Assembly (NCBI GenBank): GCA_029194675.1 | Contig: JARFXP010000004.1 | Location: 411,151-475,150, forward strand | Reading direction: 5' to 3' | Source of the DNA: Nitrospira sp. | GTDB lineage: Bacteria; Nitrospirota; Nitrospiria; Nitrospirales; Nitrospiraceae | Length of the DNA stretch: 64,000 nt | Part shown: piece by piece, positions 1 through 8,617 of the stretch | How positions within the stretch are numbered: position 1 is the stretch's first letter | How the letters are laid out: each line of letters starts with the position of its first letter | Position numbers and translations under genes: made by a program | Notes under the pieces: model-generated | What the model was told of the DNA's origin: nothing | Seen by the model: the letters and a program-made list of their open reading frames with translations, nothing else | Databases searched by the model: none

Positions 1-447
1 CCGATTGCGACACACTTCGTTGTCGGTGAATGCGACTCGACATTCGGGTCCATATAACACCACTCCCGACAAGATTCCTTCCATCGCTCGGCATTGCGTG
101 ATCATGCATGTGGAGTTGAGTATGTTGAGTGCCGAATGTTGATCGCTGCCGACATAGCGGAACGTGATGCCGGTAATCCACCCTTCCGGCACCTCTTGTA
201 GATACAGCGGGCCGCCACGCCGGCAGAAGATTTGGACCCTATCTCGCCCGGCACCGACAAGCCGCACCGGTCGTTGAGTGATGACCAGCTTATCTTCATA
301 GATGCCGGGACGAACATAGACCTGATCCGACGCACCGACATCCTTCAGCGCTGCACTGGGACTCGGATAACAGCGCCGATCGGCGCGGTCGACAACCAGG
401 GTCCGTCCACCCAAGGGATTGGCCGGAATGGCCTCTTCACTCACCAT
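1..447 (-). CDS. Parallel beta-helix protein, N-terminal part (runs off left edge)
   Basis: Reading minus from ATG at 447, the frame stays open to base 1 (149 codons), so the gene continues beyond the window. A GAGGAG ribosome binding site lies just upstream of the ATG. The protein starts without a signal peptide. It contains the pattern of secreted or surface right-handed beta-helix proteins: a DRADRRCYPS-type opening, VYVRPGIYEDKLVI around residues 43-56, then short beta-strand turns (GITFRYVG, ALNILNSTCMITQCRA). This layout (predicted pectin-lyase fold, DUF1565 / NosD-like repeats) is known from many bacterial proteins of unknown substrate. The fold is inferred from the pattern and no catalytic residues are visible in this part. 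Confidence 0.7.
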   Translation of the reverse strand, partial: MVSEEAIPANPLGGRTLVVDRADRRCYPSPSAALKDVGASDQVYVRPGIYEDKLVITQRPVRLVGAGRDRVQIFCRRGGPLYLQEVPEGWITGITFRYVGSDQHSALNILNSTCMITQCRAMEGILSGVVLYGPECRVAFTDNEVCRNR

Positions 448-720
448 GCTCTCCTCAGGAGATATTTATCGCTTTTCTTACGACGTTGACACGGAGCGAG
501 CTCATTGAATACTGAATTCGTGGATGAGGGGATTCGAACCACTTTGTACAAATCTGTGTCTTCCTCTACACGCCGTTGAAGACGATCGAAACCGACGGAC
601 TTTGGAATCGAACAAAATTCTATTTTTTCAGCGGTTCTCGTTCATGCATGGTCATGGTTCTGGCATACCGATTGCGTATGTACGCTTCTCGACTGTCATC
701 TAAGAAGATGGAGGCTCGTT

Positions 721-1212
721 ATGCTCCGCAAAGGTATCAGAATTCTCATCTTCCTATTTATTTTCTTTCCGGTCGGCCAGTCCTTGGCCGCCCCCACTCA
801 ACGGCAGGACACGACCCGCCGATTATACGATCGCGTCATGGATGAATTTAGGCACCGCGACTATGAAGCAGCGATGGCAGGTTTCCGACTCTTCATCGAG
901 CTGCATAGCCAATCCGCCTTAGCAGCCAATGCGCAATACTGGATCGGAGAATGTCAATATCGAATGAGGCGATATCGAGACGCGCTCAAGTCGTTCTATG
1001 ACGTCGTGTCCAATTACCCGCTCAGCCCTAAATTGGCGGCTTCCACGCTGAAGCTCGGCCAGACGTACACGAAACTGGGCGATCACGAGACGGCACGACT
1101 GATGTTCGACCGGGTTGTTGAGGAATACCCCGATAGCCCGGAAGCAGAAGTCGCTCGCAAAGCCATCGAGGCTTCCCCCAGTGCCGAAGATTCGACGAAT
1201 CAATCGCCGTAG
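721..1212 (+). CDS. CpoB/YbgF-like TPR protein of the Tol-Pal type
   Basis: 163 residues. A Sec signal peptide (residues 1-24, cleavage after SLAA) is followed by about three TPR units from residue 33 to 150, with the YbgF-like spacing AQYWIGECQY, AASTLKLGQTY and EYPDSPEAEVA. YbgF/CpoB proteins sit in the periplasm and link the Tol system to peptidoglycan synthesis; a small outer-membrane TPR lipoprotein role is an alternative. The start is supported by a GGAGG site at about 709-713. The N-terminal coiled coil of full YbgF is missing, so this is the C-terminal TPR half only. No tol genes are beside it. It converges with the DUF2726 gene downstream. Confidence 0.75.
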   Translation: MLRKGIRILIFLFIFFPVGQSLAAPTQRQDTTRRLYDRVMDEFRHRDYEAAMAGFRLFIELHSQSALAANAQYWIGECQYRMRRYRDALKSFYDVVSNYPLSPKLAASTLKLGQTYTKLGDHETARLMFDRVVEEYPDSPEAEVARKAIEASPSAEDSTNQSP

Positions 1213-1240
1213 AAACTCGGTGTTCGATTGAAGCGACTCG

Positions 1241-1747
1241 TCACTCCTCTGCAGTGATCCCCAGTCGTGCGGCGAGATCGGGAAGCGAATAGCTGTTCTT
1301 TGACGACAACTTCGTCAGCTTGATCCCCGCCGCGTCGAGCACCGACTCGATGACGTGCTGCCGTTCAATCTGATGAGGTTGCGAAGATTCATGCTCGATC
1401 TGCACGACCTGTTCGACACGGCACGACCCGGGATGGACCAAGACGAAATCGACTCGTTTGAGCGCGATCTGGCGCAAAACATCGGAACGCACCTTTGCCT
1501 CCGCTTCGACCTCGACGAAGGACCATAGCGGCACCTGACTAAACACGAGATAGCGCTCTTCGACGGCCATTTGCAGGAGGCTATACAACGCGACCTCCTC
1601 TTCCGCGAGCAAGCGGGCTGAACCGATGGTGACGCCGGGAGGAATGGCAAACGGCGAGGTCTGCTTCTTTCTTCGACGTGCCCTCCTCAGGTAGCGCCAA
1701 AGACCGATGATCACTGTGATGACCGAACCGACCAAAAGAATTTTCAT
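1241..1747 (-). CDS. Membrane-anchored DUF2726 protein
   Basis: 168 residues. One N-terminal membrane segment (residues 3-17) is followed by a basic stretch (RRARRRKK) and a DUF2726 domain with the pattern LLAEEEVALYSLLQMAVEE and VDFVLVHPGSCRVEQVVQIEHE. DUF2726 is predicted to have a restriction-endonuclease-like fold with D...E-x-(E/K) type residues; the segment FVLVHP...VQIEHE would carry them. Its function is not known. Its start overlaps the stop of anmK by four bases (ATGA type), so the two are translationally coupled and anmK is the upstream gene. Confidence 0.7.
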   Translation of the reverse strand: MKILLVGSVITVIIGLWRYLRRARRRKKQTSPFAIPPGVTIGSARLLAEEEVALYSLLQMAVEERYLVFSQVPLWSFVEVEAEAKVRSDVLRQIALKRVDFVLVHPGSCRVEQVVQIEHESSQPHQIERQHVIESVLDAAGIKLTKLSSKNSYSLPDLAARLGITAEE

Positions 1748-2943
1748 CTCGTCTTACTTCCGTCCTTGCGCGATCGCAGCCGCTCGTACCAGTGCGGACC
1801 GCTTGGGACGATGCATCCCAACAACCTTGGGGACGCCGCCCCCGTGACCGATGGGACGTTCCCGCATTGTTCCATCACGGTTTGATACGCCAGGACGGCA
1901 AAAGCCACCGATTCCAGTGCCTTACTGTCCCAACCGTGTGCCTCAAATGGCGTGACCGGCGCTGGAGCAAAGATGTCAGCTAAATGTCCCATGATCGCCC
2001 GGTTCCGGACGCCGCCCCCACCCACGATCACGTCATCGATCCCGCCCTTGATCCACCGCCTTGCGGTCCCAACCGATTCGGCAGTCCAGCGGCTACAAGT
2101 GGCTAGAAGATCTTCAACCGATAACCGACGTGCTTGTTGCCAATTGAGTAGTTCATCCAGCATCTTCGCGCCGAACGCCTCACGACCGGTCGATTTTGGG
2201 GGTGCCTGAGAAAGATATGGATGCGCGAGAAGTTTGGCGAGTAACCTTGAATCGACCCGGCCTTTGGCCGCCAAACGCCCCTCGCGGTCCATCGAGACCC
2301 GCCCATTCGTGGTGCGTGACATGAGCCCATCGAGCACCATATTTGCCGGCCCCGTATCGAACGCGACGAGTTCCTCAGAGCCTGATCCGCGGGGAAGGTA
2401 GGTGACGTTGCTGATACCGCCAAGATTCACGATGAGCCGGGCGCGGCGCGGATGCCGAAACAGCAGTGCGTGGACCCCTGGGGTAAGCGGCGCCCCTTGT
2501 CCGCCGGCTGCGATATCGCGCGGGCGAAAATTGGCCACTGTCGTAATCCCGGTGCGTTCAGCAATGACTGCGGGCTCGGCGATTTGCAGTGTGGAGCGTA
2601 TTGCGCCGACACCCGTATCTTTGATGCCATGCGGCAGGTGATGCACTGTTTGGCCATGAGATCCGATCAGGTCGACATTTTCCGGAGATAATTGAGCCGA
2701 GCGAATGACGCCTAAGGCGGCGTCGGCGAACCATTCGCCTAAGAGCGCATTCAGGTGACAAATATCCGCCACCGTTCCCGACGCCGATGCCGAGAGAATT
2801 CGTCGTTGCAGCGAACGGGGATAGGGAAGCGAATGAAACGCGAGCATCCCGACATGGAGACCGCCCTTCTGACGGACGATGGTGACTAACGCCGCATCGA
2901 CTCCGTCCGCTGAAGTTCCTGACATCAATCCGACGACATTCAT
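1744..2943 (-). CDS. anmK: Anhydro-N-acetylmuramic acid kinase
   Basis: 399 residues, typical length for AnmK. The enzyme phosphorylates and opens 1,6-anhydro-MurNAc released from peptidoglycan turnover, giving MurNAc-6-phosphate in the cytoplasm. Family hallmarks are visible: GLMSGTSADGVDAAL at the N-terminus (phosphate-binding loop), IGSHGQTVHH near residue 93, an ATP/sugar-site segment FDTGPANMVLDG near residue 195, and VGGGGVRNRAIM near residue 310. It starts the minus-strand pair anmK-DUF2726 and diverges from the metal-binding protein gene at 3093; the ~150 bp between them must hold both promoters. Confidence 0.95.
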   Translation of the reverse strand: MNVVGLMSGTSADGVDAALVTIVRQKGGLHVGMLAFHSLPYPRSLQRRILSASASGTVADICHLNALLGEWFADAALGVIRSAQLSPENVDLIGSHGQTVHHLPHGIKDTGVGAIRSTLQIAEPAVIAERTGITTVANFRPRDIAAGGQGAPLTPGVHALLFRHPRRARLIVNLGGISNVTYLPRGSGSEELVAFDTGPANMVLDGLMSRTTNGRVSMDREGRLAAKGRVDSRLLAKLLAHPYLSQAPPKSTGREAFGAKMLDELLNWQQARRLSVEDLLATCSRWTAESVGTARRWIKGGIDDVIVGGGGVRNRAIMGHLADIFAPAPVTPFEAHGWDSKALESVAFAVLAYQTVMEQCGNVPSVTGAASPRLLGCIVPSGPHWYERLRSRKDGSKTR

Positions 2944-3092
2944 CTCCGGTATCCTTTCACCACCCGCACGAATGCCCAGAGGCCAACGGGTGTGCTACGC
3001 TAATCGAACTTTGGTGTGTGGTCAAGGAGTCGAATGGACAGGGCCTATGAGCGGTAACGCTCCCATGATCTCGTTGACACCATCATACGCGG

Positions 3093-4043
3093 ATGCTACC
3101 GTCCCCGCCGATGTTTCTGGTCAACCACTTGCGGAAGTCGCCTGTCTTCTCTTTCCTCGTCGTACTAGCAGGCTTTGTTCTCCTCTCCGGCACTATTGCG
3201 GAGGCTCGTGACCCGATTCCTGTCGTGGTCACGATTCCCGTCCTGAAGGATTTGGCGGAACAGGTCGGCGGCCGGTATGTACGAGTCACTTCTTTGTTGA
3301 GCGGCTACGAAAACGAGCATACCTATTCACCCAAGCCCACCGATCTGGTCGCAGTACGGAAGGCCAGGCTGTTGCTGGAGGTCGGCATGGGACTGGAGGT
3401 CTGGGTTTCATCCCTGGTGAAGAACGCCGGAGACCAATCGTTACGTGTAATCACGACTTCCCAAGGAGTAGAACTGATACGAGACGACGCTGATGCTCAT
3501 GGAGGGATGCATCCTGAAGGGGAAGCCGGGAATCCGCATATTTGGCTGGACCCTGAGAATGTCGCTATCATGCTGCGTCATATCACCCAAGCCTTCATCG
3601 AAGTGGACCCAAGTCATACAGCTGAATACCAGGCCAATCAAGCGGCCTACCTCCGACGGCTGGGTCAGGTGCAAAAGGAACTGATCGAGCGTACTCAGCG
3701 GCTATCCGACCGGCGTTTCATCGCCCATCATCCAGCTTGGCCCTATTTGGCAAAGCGATTCAGCTTTGACATTGTCGGCACGATTCAAATGCAGTCCGGC
3801 ACAGAACCATCCGCCCTCCATCTGCAGTCTCTCATTGAGAAGGTGAGAAGAGAGAATATCAAGGTTGTCGTATCCGAGGTTCAACTCAGCCGGCGACTCC
3901 CGGAGCTACTGGCGAGGGAGACCAAGACCCGCGTCGTCGTCTTGACGGCGATGCCGGGCGGTTTGGCGGGAACCGGGACCTACCTCGACATGCTTCGCTA
4001 TGATGTGCTCCAATTGGCCGGTGCATTGGAAACGACCTCGTAA
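3093..4043 (+). CDS. Zinc/manganese ABC transporter substrate-binding protein
   Basis: 316 residues, cluster A-I (ZnuA/TroA/MntC) binding protein. A signal peptide (FLVVLAGFVLLSG, cleavage near residue 38) precedes the mature protein. The four ligand positions can be seen: His in ENEHTYSPKP, His in NPHIWLDP, His in FIAHHPAW, and an acidic ligand in VVSEVQL. A short His-rich loop (DADAHGGMHPEGE) lies just before HIWLDP, as in zinc binders. ATG 3111 is an alternative start and neither start has a clear ribosome binding site. The ATPase gene follows 37 bp downstream; the matching permease lies 11 kb away at 15018 because of an inserted island. Zn rather than Mn is inferred from the His-rich loops. 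Confidence 0.9.
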   Translation: MLPSPPMFLVNHLRKSPVFSFLVVLAGFVLLSGTIAEARDPIPVVVTIPVLKDLAEQVGGRYVRVTSLLSGYENEHTYSPKPTDLVAVRKARLLLEVGMGLEVWVSSLVKNAGDQSLRVITTSQGVELIRDDADAHGGMHPEGEAGNPHIWLDPENVAIMLRHITQAFIEVDPSHTAEYQANQAAYLRRLGQVQKELIERTQRLSDRRFIAHHPAWPYLAKRFSFDIVGTIQMQSGTEPSALHLQSLIEKVRRENIKVVVSEVQLSRRLPELLARETKTRVVVLTAMPGGLAGTGTYLDMLRYDVLQLAGALETTS

Positions 4044-4080
4044 CCGTTCTCATCTAGCGCCGGAAGGAGCTTCGGATTCC

Positions 4081-4872
4081 GTGTCTGACCTCCGCGAACC
4101 GATCATCCGTTTCGACCATGCCTCCTTCGGATTTCCCGGGCTCATCGCGCTCAAAGACATTTCGTTGACTATCTACGAGGGCGAGTTCGTGGGAGTCATC
4201 GGCCCAAACGGATCAGGCAAGACGACGCTTTGCCGCGCCGTACTGGGGCTTCTCGCTCCAGTAGAGGGTCATCTTCATATCTTCGACTGTGCCTGTGATG
4301 AGCTCCGCTGCCACCATCGCGCAAAAATCGGCTATCTCCCGCAGAAAGGGGTCGTCGATCGGAATTTTCCGGTGACGGTCCTCGAAACGGTGATGATGGG
4401 TCGTTACGGAGCGCTGGGCCTGTTCAAACGCCCAGGGAGGAAGGATCGTGACATCGCGCTGGAGGCGCTGGCTCAGGTCGGAATGGAATCTCACAAAGAC
4501 AACGCTCTCGGGCATCTGTCCGGCGGCCAGCAACAGCGCGTCTTCATCGCCAGGGCTCTGGCCCAGCAACCCAAGGTCCTGATATTGGATGAACCGACGA
4601 CCGGTCTGGATATCACCACCCAACACAATGTCATTGAGTTAGTGCAACACCTTCACGACGAGCTCAAGCTGACGGTCCTTCTTATTACACACGACATTAA
4701 TATGATTCGCTCAAGAGTGGATCGAATGGTTCTTCTCAAAACCAGACTCTTCGCCGCCGCTCCTCCAGCGGAGGTTCTCAAGCCGGAGATTCTTCACCAG
4801 GTGTACGGTAAAGACCTCGTTATTACAGAAAAAGATCTCGTCATCGTCGAAGATTACCATCATCACCACTAG
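4081..4872 (+). CDS. Metal ABC transporter ATPase (ZnuC-like)
   Basis: 263 residues from the GTG start at 4081, which has a GGAAGGAG site at 4062-4069; a longer frame opening at 4000 overlaps the binding-protein gene and is not needed. The Walker A motif (GPNGSGKTT), Q-loop (GYLPQKG), signature (LSGGQQQR), Walker B (VLILDEPTTGLD) and H-loop (LLITHD) are all present, so the enzyme should be active. The C-terminus ends in four histidines, a possible metal-sensing or metal-loading tail. The TAG stop is made of a TA dinucleotide plus the first G of the IS element inserted there. The permease partner is the gene at 15018. Confidence 0.92.
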   Translation: MSDLREPIIRFDHASFGFPGLIALKDISLTIYEGEFVGVIGPNGSGKTTLCRAVLGLLAPVEGHLHIFDCACDELRCHHRAKIGYLPQKGVVDRNFPVTVLETVMMGRYGALGLFKRPGRKDRDIALEALAQVGMESHKDNALGHLSGGQQQRVFIARALAQQPKVLILDEPTTGLDITTQHNVIELVQHLHDELKLTVLLITHDINMIRSRVDRMVLLKTRLFAAAPPAEVLKPEILHQVYGKDLVITEKDLVIVEDYHHHH

Positions 4873-4955
4873 GGCGTGTCCTCAATTAGTTTGGAGGATT
4901 CACAATAGCTTAGGTCTGTGATTCACTCTTCATAAGCCAGGGGAGGGGCTTATGG

Positions 4956-5354
4956 ATGGGGCAACGGCGTTATGGATTGCGGGACGATCAGTGGAAGCGG
5001 ATCGAAGGATGGCTGCCGGGGCGCGACGATACGGTTGGCGTGACGGCGAAGGACAACCGGTTGTTCGTGGCGGCGGTTTTATACCGTTACCGGGCGGGGA
5101 TTCCCTGGCGGGATTTGCCGGAACGGTTTGGCCCGTGGAAGGCTGTGCACACACGCTTCACGCGCTGGTGCGAGCGCGGCGTTTGGGAAAATGTGTTCAA
5201 GCATCTGGCCGCTGATGCCGACAATGAATACGCGATGATCGACTCCACAATCGTGCGTGCCCATCAGCACGCGGCGGGGGCGCGTAAAAAGGGGGGCAGG
5301 AGACCAAAGACGTCCGCGAACAAGAAGCGATCGGGCGCAGCAAGGGCGGACTGA
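4956..5354 (+). CDS. IS5-family transposase, ORF A
   Basis: 132 residues. This is the N-terminal part of an IS5/IS427 transposase: YGLRDDQWKRIEGWLPG opening, then FRYRAGIPWRDLPERFG-like core (here LYRYRAGIPWRDLPERFG) and DNEYAMIDSTIVRAHQH, which carries the first catalytic Asp (IDST). A run of five A and six G at 5286-5296 lies where the frame must change; moving back one base there joins this frame to ORF B. The frame continues past the run only to a TGA at 5352. Typical of families that use a programmed -1 shift, which is inference here. Confidence 0.85.
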   Translation: MGQRRYGLRDDQWKRIEGWLPGRDDTVGVTAKDNRLFVAAVLYRYRAGIPWRDLPERFGPWKAVHTRFTRWCERGVWENVFKHLAADADNEYAMIDSTIVRAHQHAAGARKKGGRRPKTSANKKRSGAARAD

Positions 5355-5746
5355 CCACCAACATCCACGCCACATGCGACGCGTTGGGCAATCCCACGGG
5401 TGTTCACCTCACGCCCGGTCACGCGCACGATCTGCAAGGGGCCGATGTTCTCCTGCCGGGGGTTCTTGAAAAAATCGAAGCCTTGCTTGCGGATAAAGCC
5501 TTCGATGCGAGCGAGCGCGTTCTGGACCTTCTGAAGCAGGCGGGCGTTGAGAGTGTCATCCCGCCAAAATCCAGCCGCATGGAACAGCGGGAATACGACA
5601 AAGAACTCTATAAAACGCGCCACCTGATAGAACATTTCTTTGCCAAACTCAAGCACGATCGCGCCATCGCGACGCGCTACGACAAAACCGCCAGAAATTT
5701 CCTCGGCGCAATCTATCTCGCCGCCTCCGCCATCTGGCTCAATTGA
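5288..5746 (+). CDS. IS5-family transposase, ORF B
   Basis: Frame opening after a TAA at 5285-5287 and running to TGA at 5744-5746. It encodes the C-terminal part of the DDE transposase: SKGGLTTNIHATCDALGNP, then LADKAFDA with the second catalytic Asp, and the terminal HLIEHFFAKLKHDRAIATRY block that carries the catalytic Glu. No ribosome binding site or ATG is present near its beginning, which fits expression as a frameshift product of ORF A. The last codons overlap the right inverted repeat. Confidence 0.85.
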   Translation, partial: KGGQETKDVREQEAIGRSKGGLTTNIHATCDALGNPTGVHLTPGHAHDLQGADVLLPGVLEKIEALLADKAFDASERVLDLLKQAGVESVIPPKSSRMEQREYDKELYKTRHLIEHFFAKLKHDRAIATRYDKTARNFLGAIYLAASAIWLN

Positions 5747-7443
5747 GGACACGCCCTAGTTGTTAGCAGATTCCGAAACTAAACTCCGCGTCAACGAGAC
5801 ACGTCGCAAGGCAAAATCTTTGGCCCTGTGACATTGGTCCAATTCGGAGACAATTCCTCACCAGAGTAGACGAAGACCCAGAAGGGGACCAATCCCCTGT
5901 ATCAAGACTTCGCCTATGCCTTTACCGCCGATGGGAATGTAGATCTGATCACGGATCCGATCAATGGCAATCAAGACTTTGGCTACGATGCCCTCGATCG
6001 GCTGACCACGGCCACGGGTCCCTATGACACCGGGGGCGCACCGCTCACGATCACCTATAGCTATAACCAGATCGGGAATATCCTGTCGAACAGTCAACTC
6101 ACTGGAGGGACCTTTACCTATCCCACCAGTGGCGCGGGCGTGGTGCGGCCCCATGCCGTCCAGATCGCCGGCCCCTATCAGTACAGCTACGACAACAATG
6201 GCAACCAGACGGGCATCACGAGTACGCTCGGCGATTACAGTTCCAGTACGACGTTTAATGTCGATAATCGTTTGGCGAGCGCCGTGACCACGTTTGGCAG
6301 TACAACAGTGAACTCCACCTTCGTCTACGACGGCCAGGGCGGGCGGGTGAAGAAGATCGTGGGCACCACGACGACTCGCTACATCAGTAAGCTCTATGAG
6401 TGTGATACGACCGGGACCACCACCAGTTGCAGCCGGTTCATCTGGGCTGGCGACACCCGTATTGCGACGGTCGCCACGAACGGGACCGTGCACTACTGGC
6501 ATGGGGACCATCTGGGCAGTTCCAGTGTGATCACGGACAGTACCGGGGTCAAGGCCCAGGCGCTCACCTATTCTCCCTTTGGCGGCCCGCGCACGAATCA
6601 GAGTTTCACCACCCCGGCCGTGGATGTGCCGTATAAGTACACGGGCAAGGAGTTCGACTACAGCACCGACTTCTACTATTATGAATCTCGGTACTATGAC
6701 CCCTGGTTCGGTCGGTTTATCTCGCCGGATAGCATCGTACCGTATCTCGATGATCCGCAGTCACTCAATCGGTATGCCTATGCACGGAATAATCCGATGC
6801 TGTACACCGATCCGTCTGGGCACATCTTTGGGATTGACGATCTCATTATTGTTGCCATTGTCATCGGTGCGATTGTTGGCGCCGTCACCAGCGGCATTCA
6901 AAGCGATTGGAATTTACAGGCGACGTTACTCGGTGGTGTGATCGGCGGGGTGAGCGCGGGAGTAGGCTTTGGTACTTTTGAGCCGGCATCGGCCGCATTT
7001 GCCAGTCTTGGAGACATCGGATCTGGTATTGCTGGAGGCGCCGTCGCGGGAGCCGTGGCAGGAGGTACAAGTGGTGCCTTAGCGATGGCAGCAGGGTATA
7101 AGATCAACATCGGCTTGGCGATTGCGTCGGGGGCAGCCGCGGGTGCGATAGGTGGTGGAGCCTATGGTCAGTGGGGACAGTTGGGGGCGTTTGCCGCGGC
7201 TCCAATAGCTGGGGCCTCGGCTGCGGCTATTAGTGGGGCAGATCCAGGAGTGGGAGCGTTGATTGCAGCTAGTACCGCCGCGTTTTCGCTTGGAATACAA
7301 GAGCTATATAACCGGATTGAACCCTCCTTCCAAACGCAAGTGAAAGATAGTAAAGCTAGGGCGTGTCATCAATTAATTTTCTAGGTTCACAAAGCCATCG
7401 TGGTGTGATTCACTCCGTCCCAGGCCGAAGGAGGGGCCTGCGG

Positions 7444-7818
7444 ATGGTGAGACGGTACGGGTTGCGGGATGACCAGTGGGAGAAGATTGAAACCCTGTTG
7501 CCTGGGCGTGAAGGCACGGTGGGGGTGACCGCGCAGGACAACCGGCTATTTGTGGAAGCGGTGTTGTTCCGGTATCGCGCGGGAATCCCGTGGCGGGATC
7601 TGCCGGAGCGGTTCGGAGATTTCCGAGTGATCCACACGCGCCATACGCGCTGGAGTCGACGCGGCGTCTGGCAACGGGTGTTTGCGCGTCTGGCCGAGGA
7701 TCTCGACAATGAATACGCGATGATCGATTCCACCATCGTCCGTGCCCACCAGCACAGCGCTGGGGCAAAAGGGGGCACCAAGTGCAGGAAGCCATCGGAC
7801 GCAGCAAGGGGGGCCTGA
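7444..7818 (+). CDS. IS5-family transposase, ORF A (second element)
   Basis: 124 residues from ATG 7444. It shows the same blocks as the other copy: YGLRDDQWEKIETLLPG, FRYRAGIPWRDLPERFG, and DNEYAMIDSTIVRAHQHSAG with the first catalytic Asp. The frame opening at 7363 extends into the inverted repeat and is not needed. The run of four A and five G at 7767-7775 is where a -1 shift would join it to ORF B. Confidence 0.85.
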   Translation: MVRRYGLRDDQWEKIETLLPGREGTVGVTAQDNRLFVEAVLFRYRAGIPWRDLPERFGDFRVIHTRHTRWSRRGVWQRVFARLAEDLDNEYAMIDSTIVRAHQHSAGAKGGTKCRKPSDAARGA

Positions 7819-8204
7819 CCACGAAAATCCACGCCACCTGTGACGCGCTGGGTAATCCGACCGGGTTTCATCTCACCCCAGGACAGGCGCATGATCTGGA
7901 GGGCGCCGATGTCTTGCTACCCGGCATTGAGGCGGATACCGTCATCGCCGATAAAGCCTTCGATGCCGATGAACGGGTGATTGAACCGCTGCGAAAAGCA
8001 GGGAAGACCATCGTCATCCCACCCAAATCCAACAGAACAACCCCACGTGAATACGATCAAGACCTCTCCCGAGCCCGCCATCTGATCGAGAACTTTTTCG
8101 CGAGACTCAAGCAATTCCGTGCCATCGCCACCCGCTATGATAAACGCGCCGCCAATTTCCTCGGTGCCATCTATCTCGCTGCTTCGATGACATGGCTTAA
8201 TTGA
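7782..8204 (+). CDS. IS5-family transposase, ORF B (second element)
   Basis: Frame ending in TGA at 8202-8204. It encodes SKGGLTTKIHATCDALGNP, IADKAFDADERVIEPL with the second catalytic Asp, and RHLIENFFARLKQFRAIATR with the catalytic Glu. A GTG exists at 7782 but has no ribosome binding site, so expression as an A-B fusion by frameshifting is more likely. Confidence 0.82.
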   Translation: MQEAIGRSKGGLTTKIHATCDALGNPTGFHLTPGQAHDLEGADVLLPGIEADTVIADKAFDADERVIEPLRKAGKTIVIPPKSNRTTPREYDQDLSRARHLIENFFARLKQFRAIATRYDKRAANFLGAIYLAASMTWLN

Positions 8205-8617
8205 TGACACGCCCTAGTGCGGATCTTTTGGTTGCGAAGAATAACAGTGGCAGGCCAACGTCTCGCGATGTTCCACGAAGTGGAGGTGTTCCTGATTCTC
8301 CCGAACAGGCTCTTGGAGAAGCAATTAAGGAGCTTGAGAGCGTACGGCAAGAGATGGCAGGCCAGAGGGGAAATGTCATCGAGTCCGATGTGAATGCAAA
8401 AAGTAGCATCGATCAACTGTCTTTGGAACCTGGAACTCAGAAATTCCAGTATTACTATTCCGATAAAAACAAAGGTATCATACAGGGTCCTTACGATCGA
8501 CCAGGTCTTTATCAAGATATGCAAGAAAGCGGCAGGTTTCTTCGAAGGCCGGGCCCTCCTCAATGGCGGCAGGGGCGTTAACTTTGTTGATATCCGAAAT
8601 GAGATAACGACTACCTC

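Larger units (their letters stand above)
4872..5756 (+). mobile_element. IS5-family (IS427-like) insertion sequence, complete
   Basis: 885 bp element bounded by perfect inverted repeats GGGCGTGTCCTCAATT at both ends, flanked on each side by TA inside the target CTAG (4869-4872 and 5756-5759). It carries two overlapping transposase frames in the arrangement typical of the IS427 subgroup of IS5. The element interrupts the space between the ATPase and permease genes of the metal transporter and lies exactly on the ATPase stop codon. The intact ends and long open frames suggest a fairly recent insertion. Confidence 0.92.
7359..8214 (+). mobile_element. Second IS5-family (IS427-like) element, inside the Rhs gene
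   Basis: 856 bp, bounded by the perfect 18 bp inverted repeats GGGCGTGTCATCAATTAA and flanked by TA within CTAG at 7356-7359 and 8214-8217. It is a relative of the element at 4872, not a recent copy: the ends differ (GTCATC against GTCCTC) and the proteins diverge throughout. It splits the Rhs reading frame; precise excision would restore it. Confidence 0.92.
5870..8581 (+). pseudogene. Rhs/YD-repeat gene: 5' end missing, interrupted by an IS
   Basis: The frame opens after a TAG at 5867 with no start codon and immediately encodes YD repeats (DGNVDLITDPINGNQ, FGYDALDRLTTATG, YQYSYDNNGNQTG). It continues to the Rhs-associated core (RYYDPWFGRFISPDS, NRYAYARNNPMLYTDPSG) at about 6692-6820. The following C-terminal region is Gly/Ala rich with several membrane-like helices. 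The frame is cut at 7358 by the IS at 7359-8214. Removing the IS and one TA restores one continuous frame, reading KA-SADLLVAKN, to a stop at 8581. Only the last third or so of an Rhs shell protein survives, so it is probably non-functional as an exported toxin. The tip domain after the core is not recognised. Confidence 0.85.

Noticed and set aside
523..600. tRNA-like T-arm (GGTTCGAATC) on minus
   Set aside because: The flanking bases do not form a T-stem and no anticodon or D arm could be drawn; at most a fragment.
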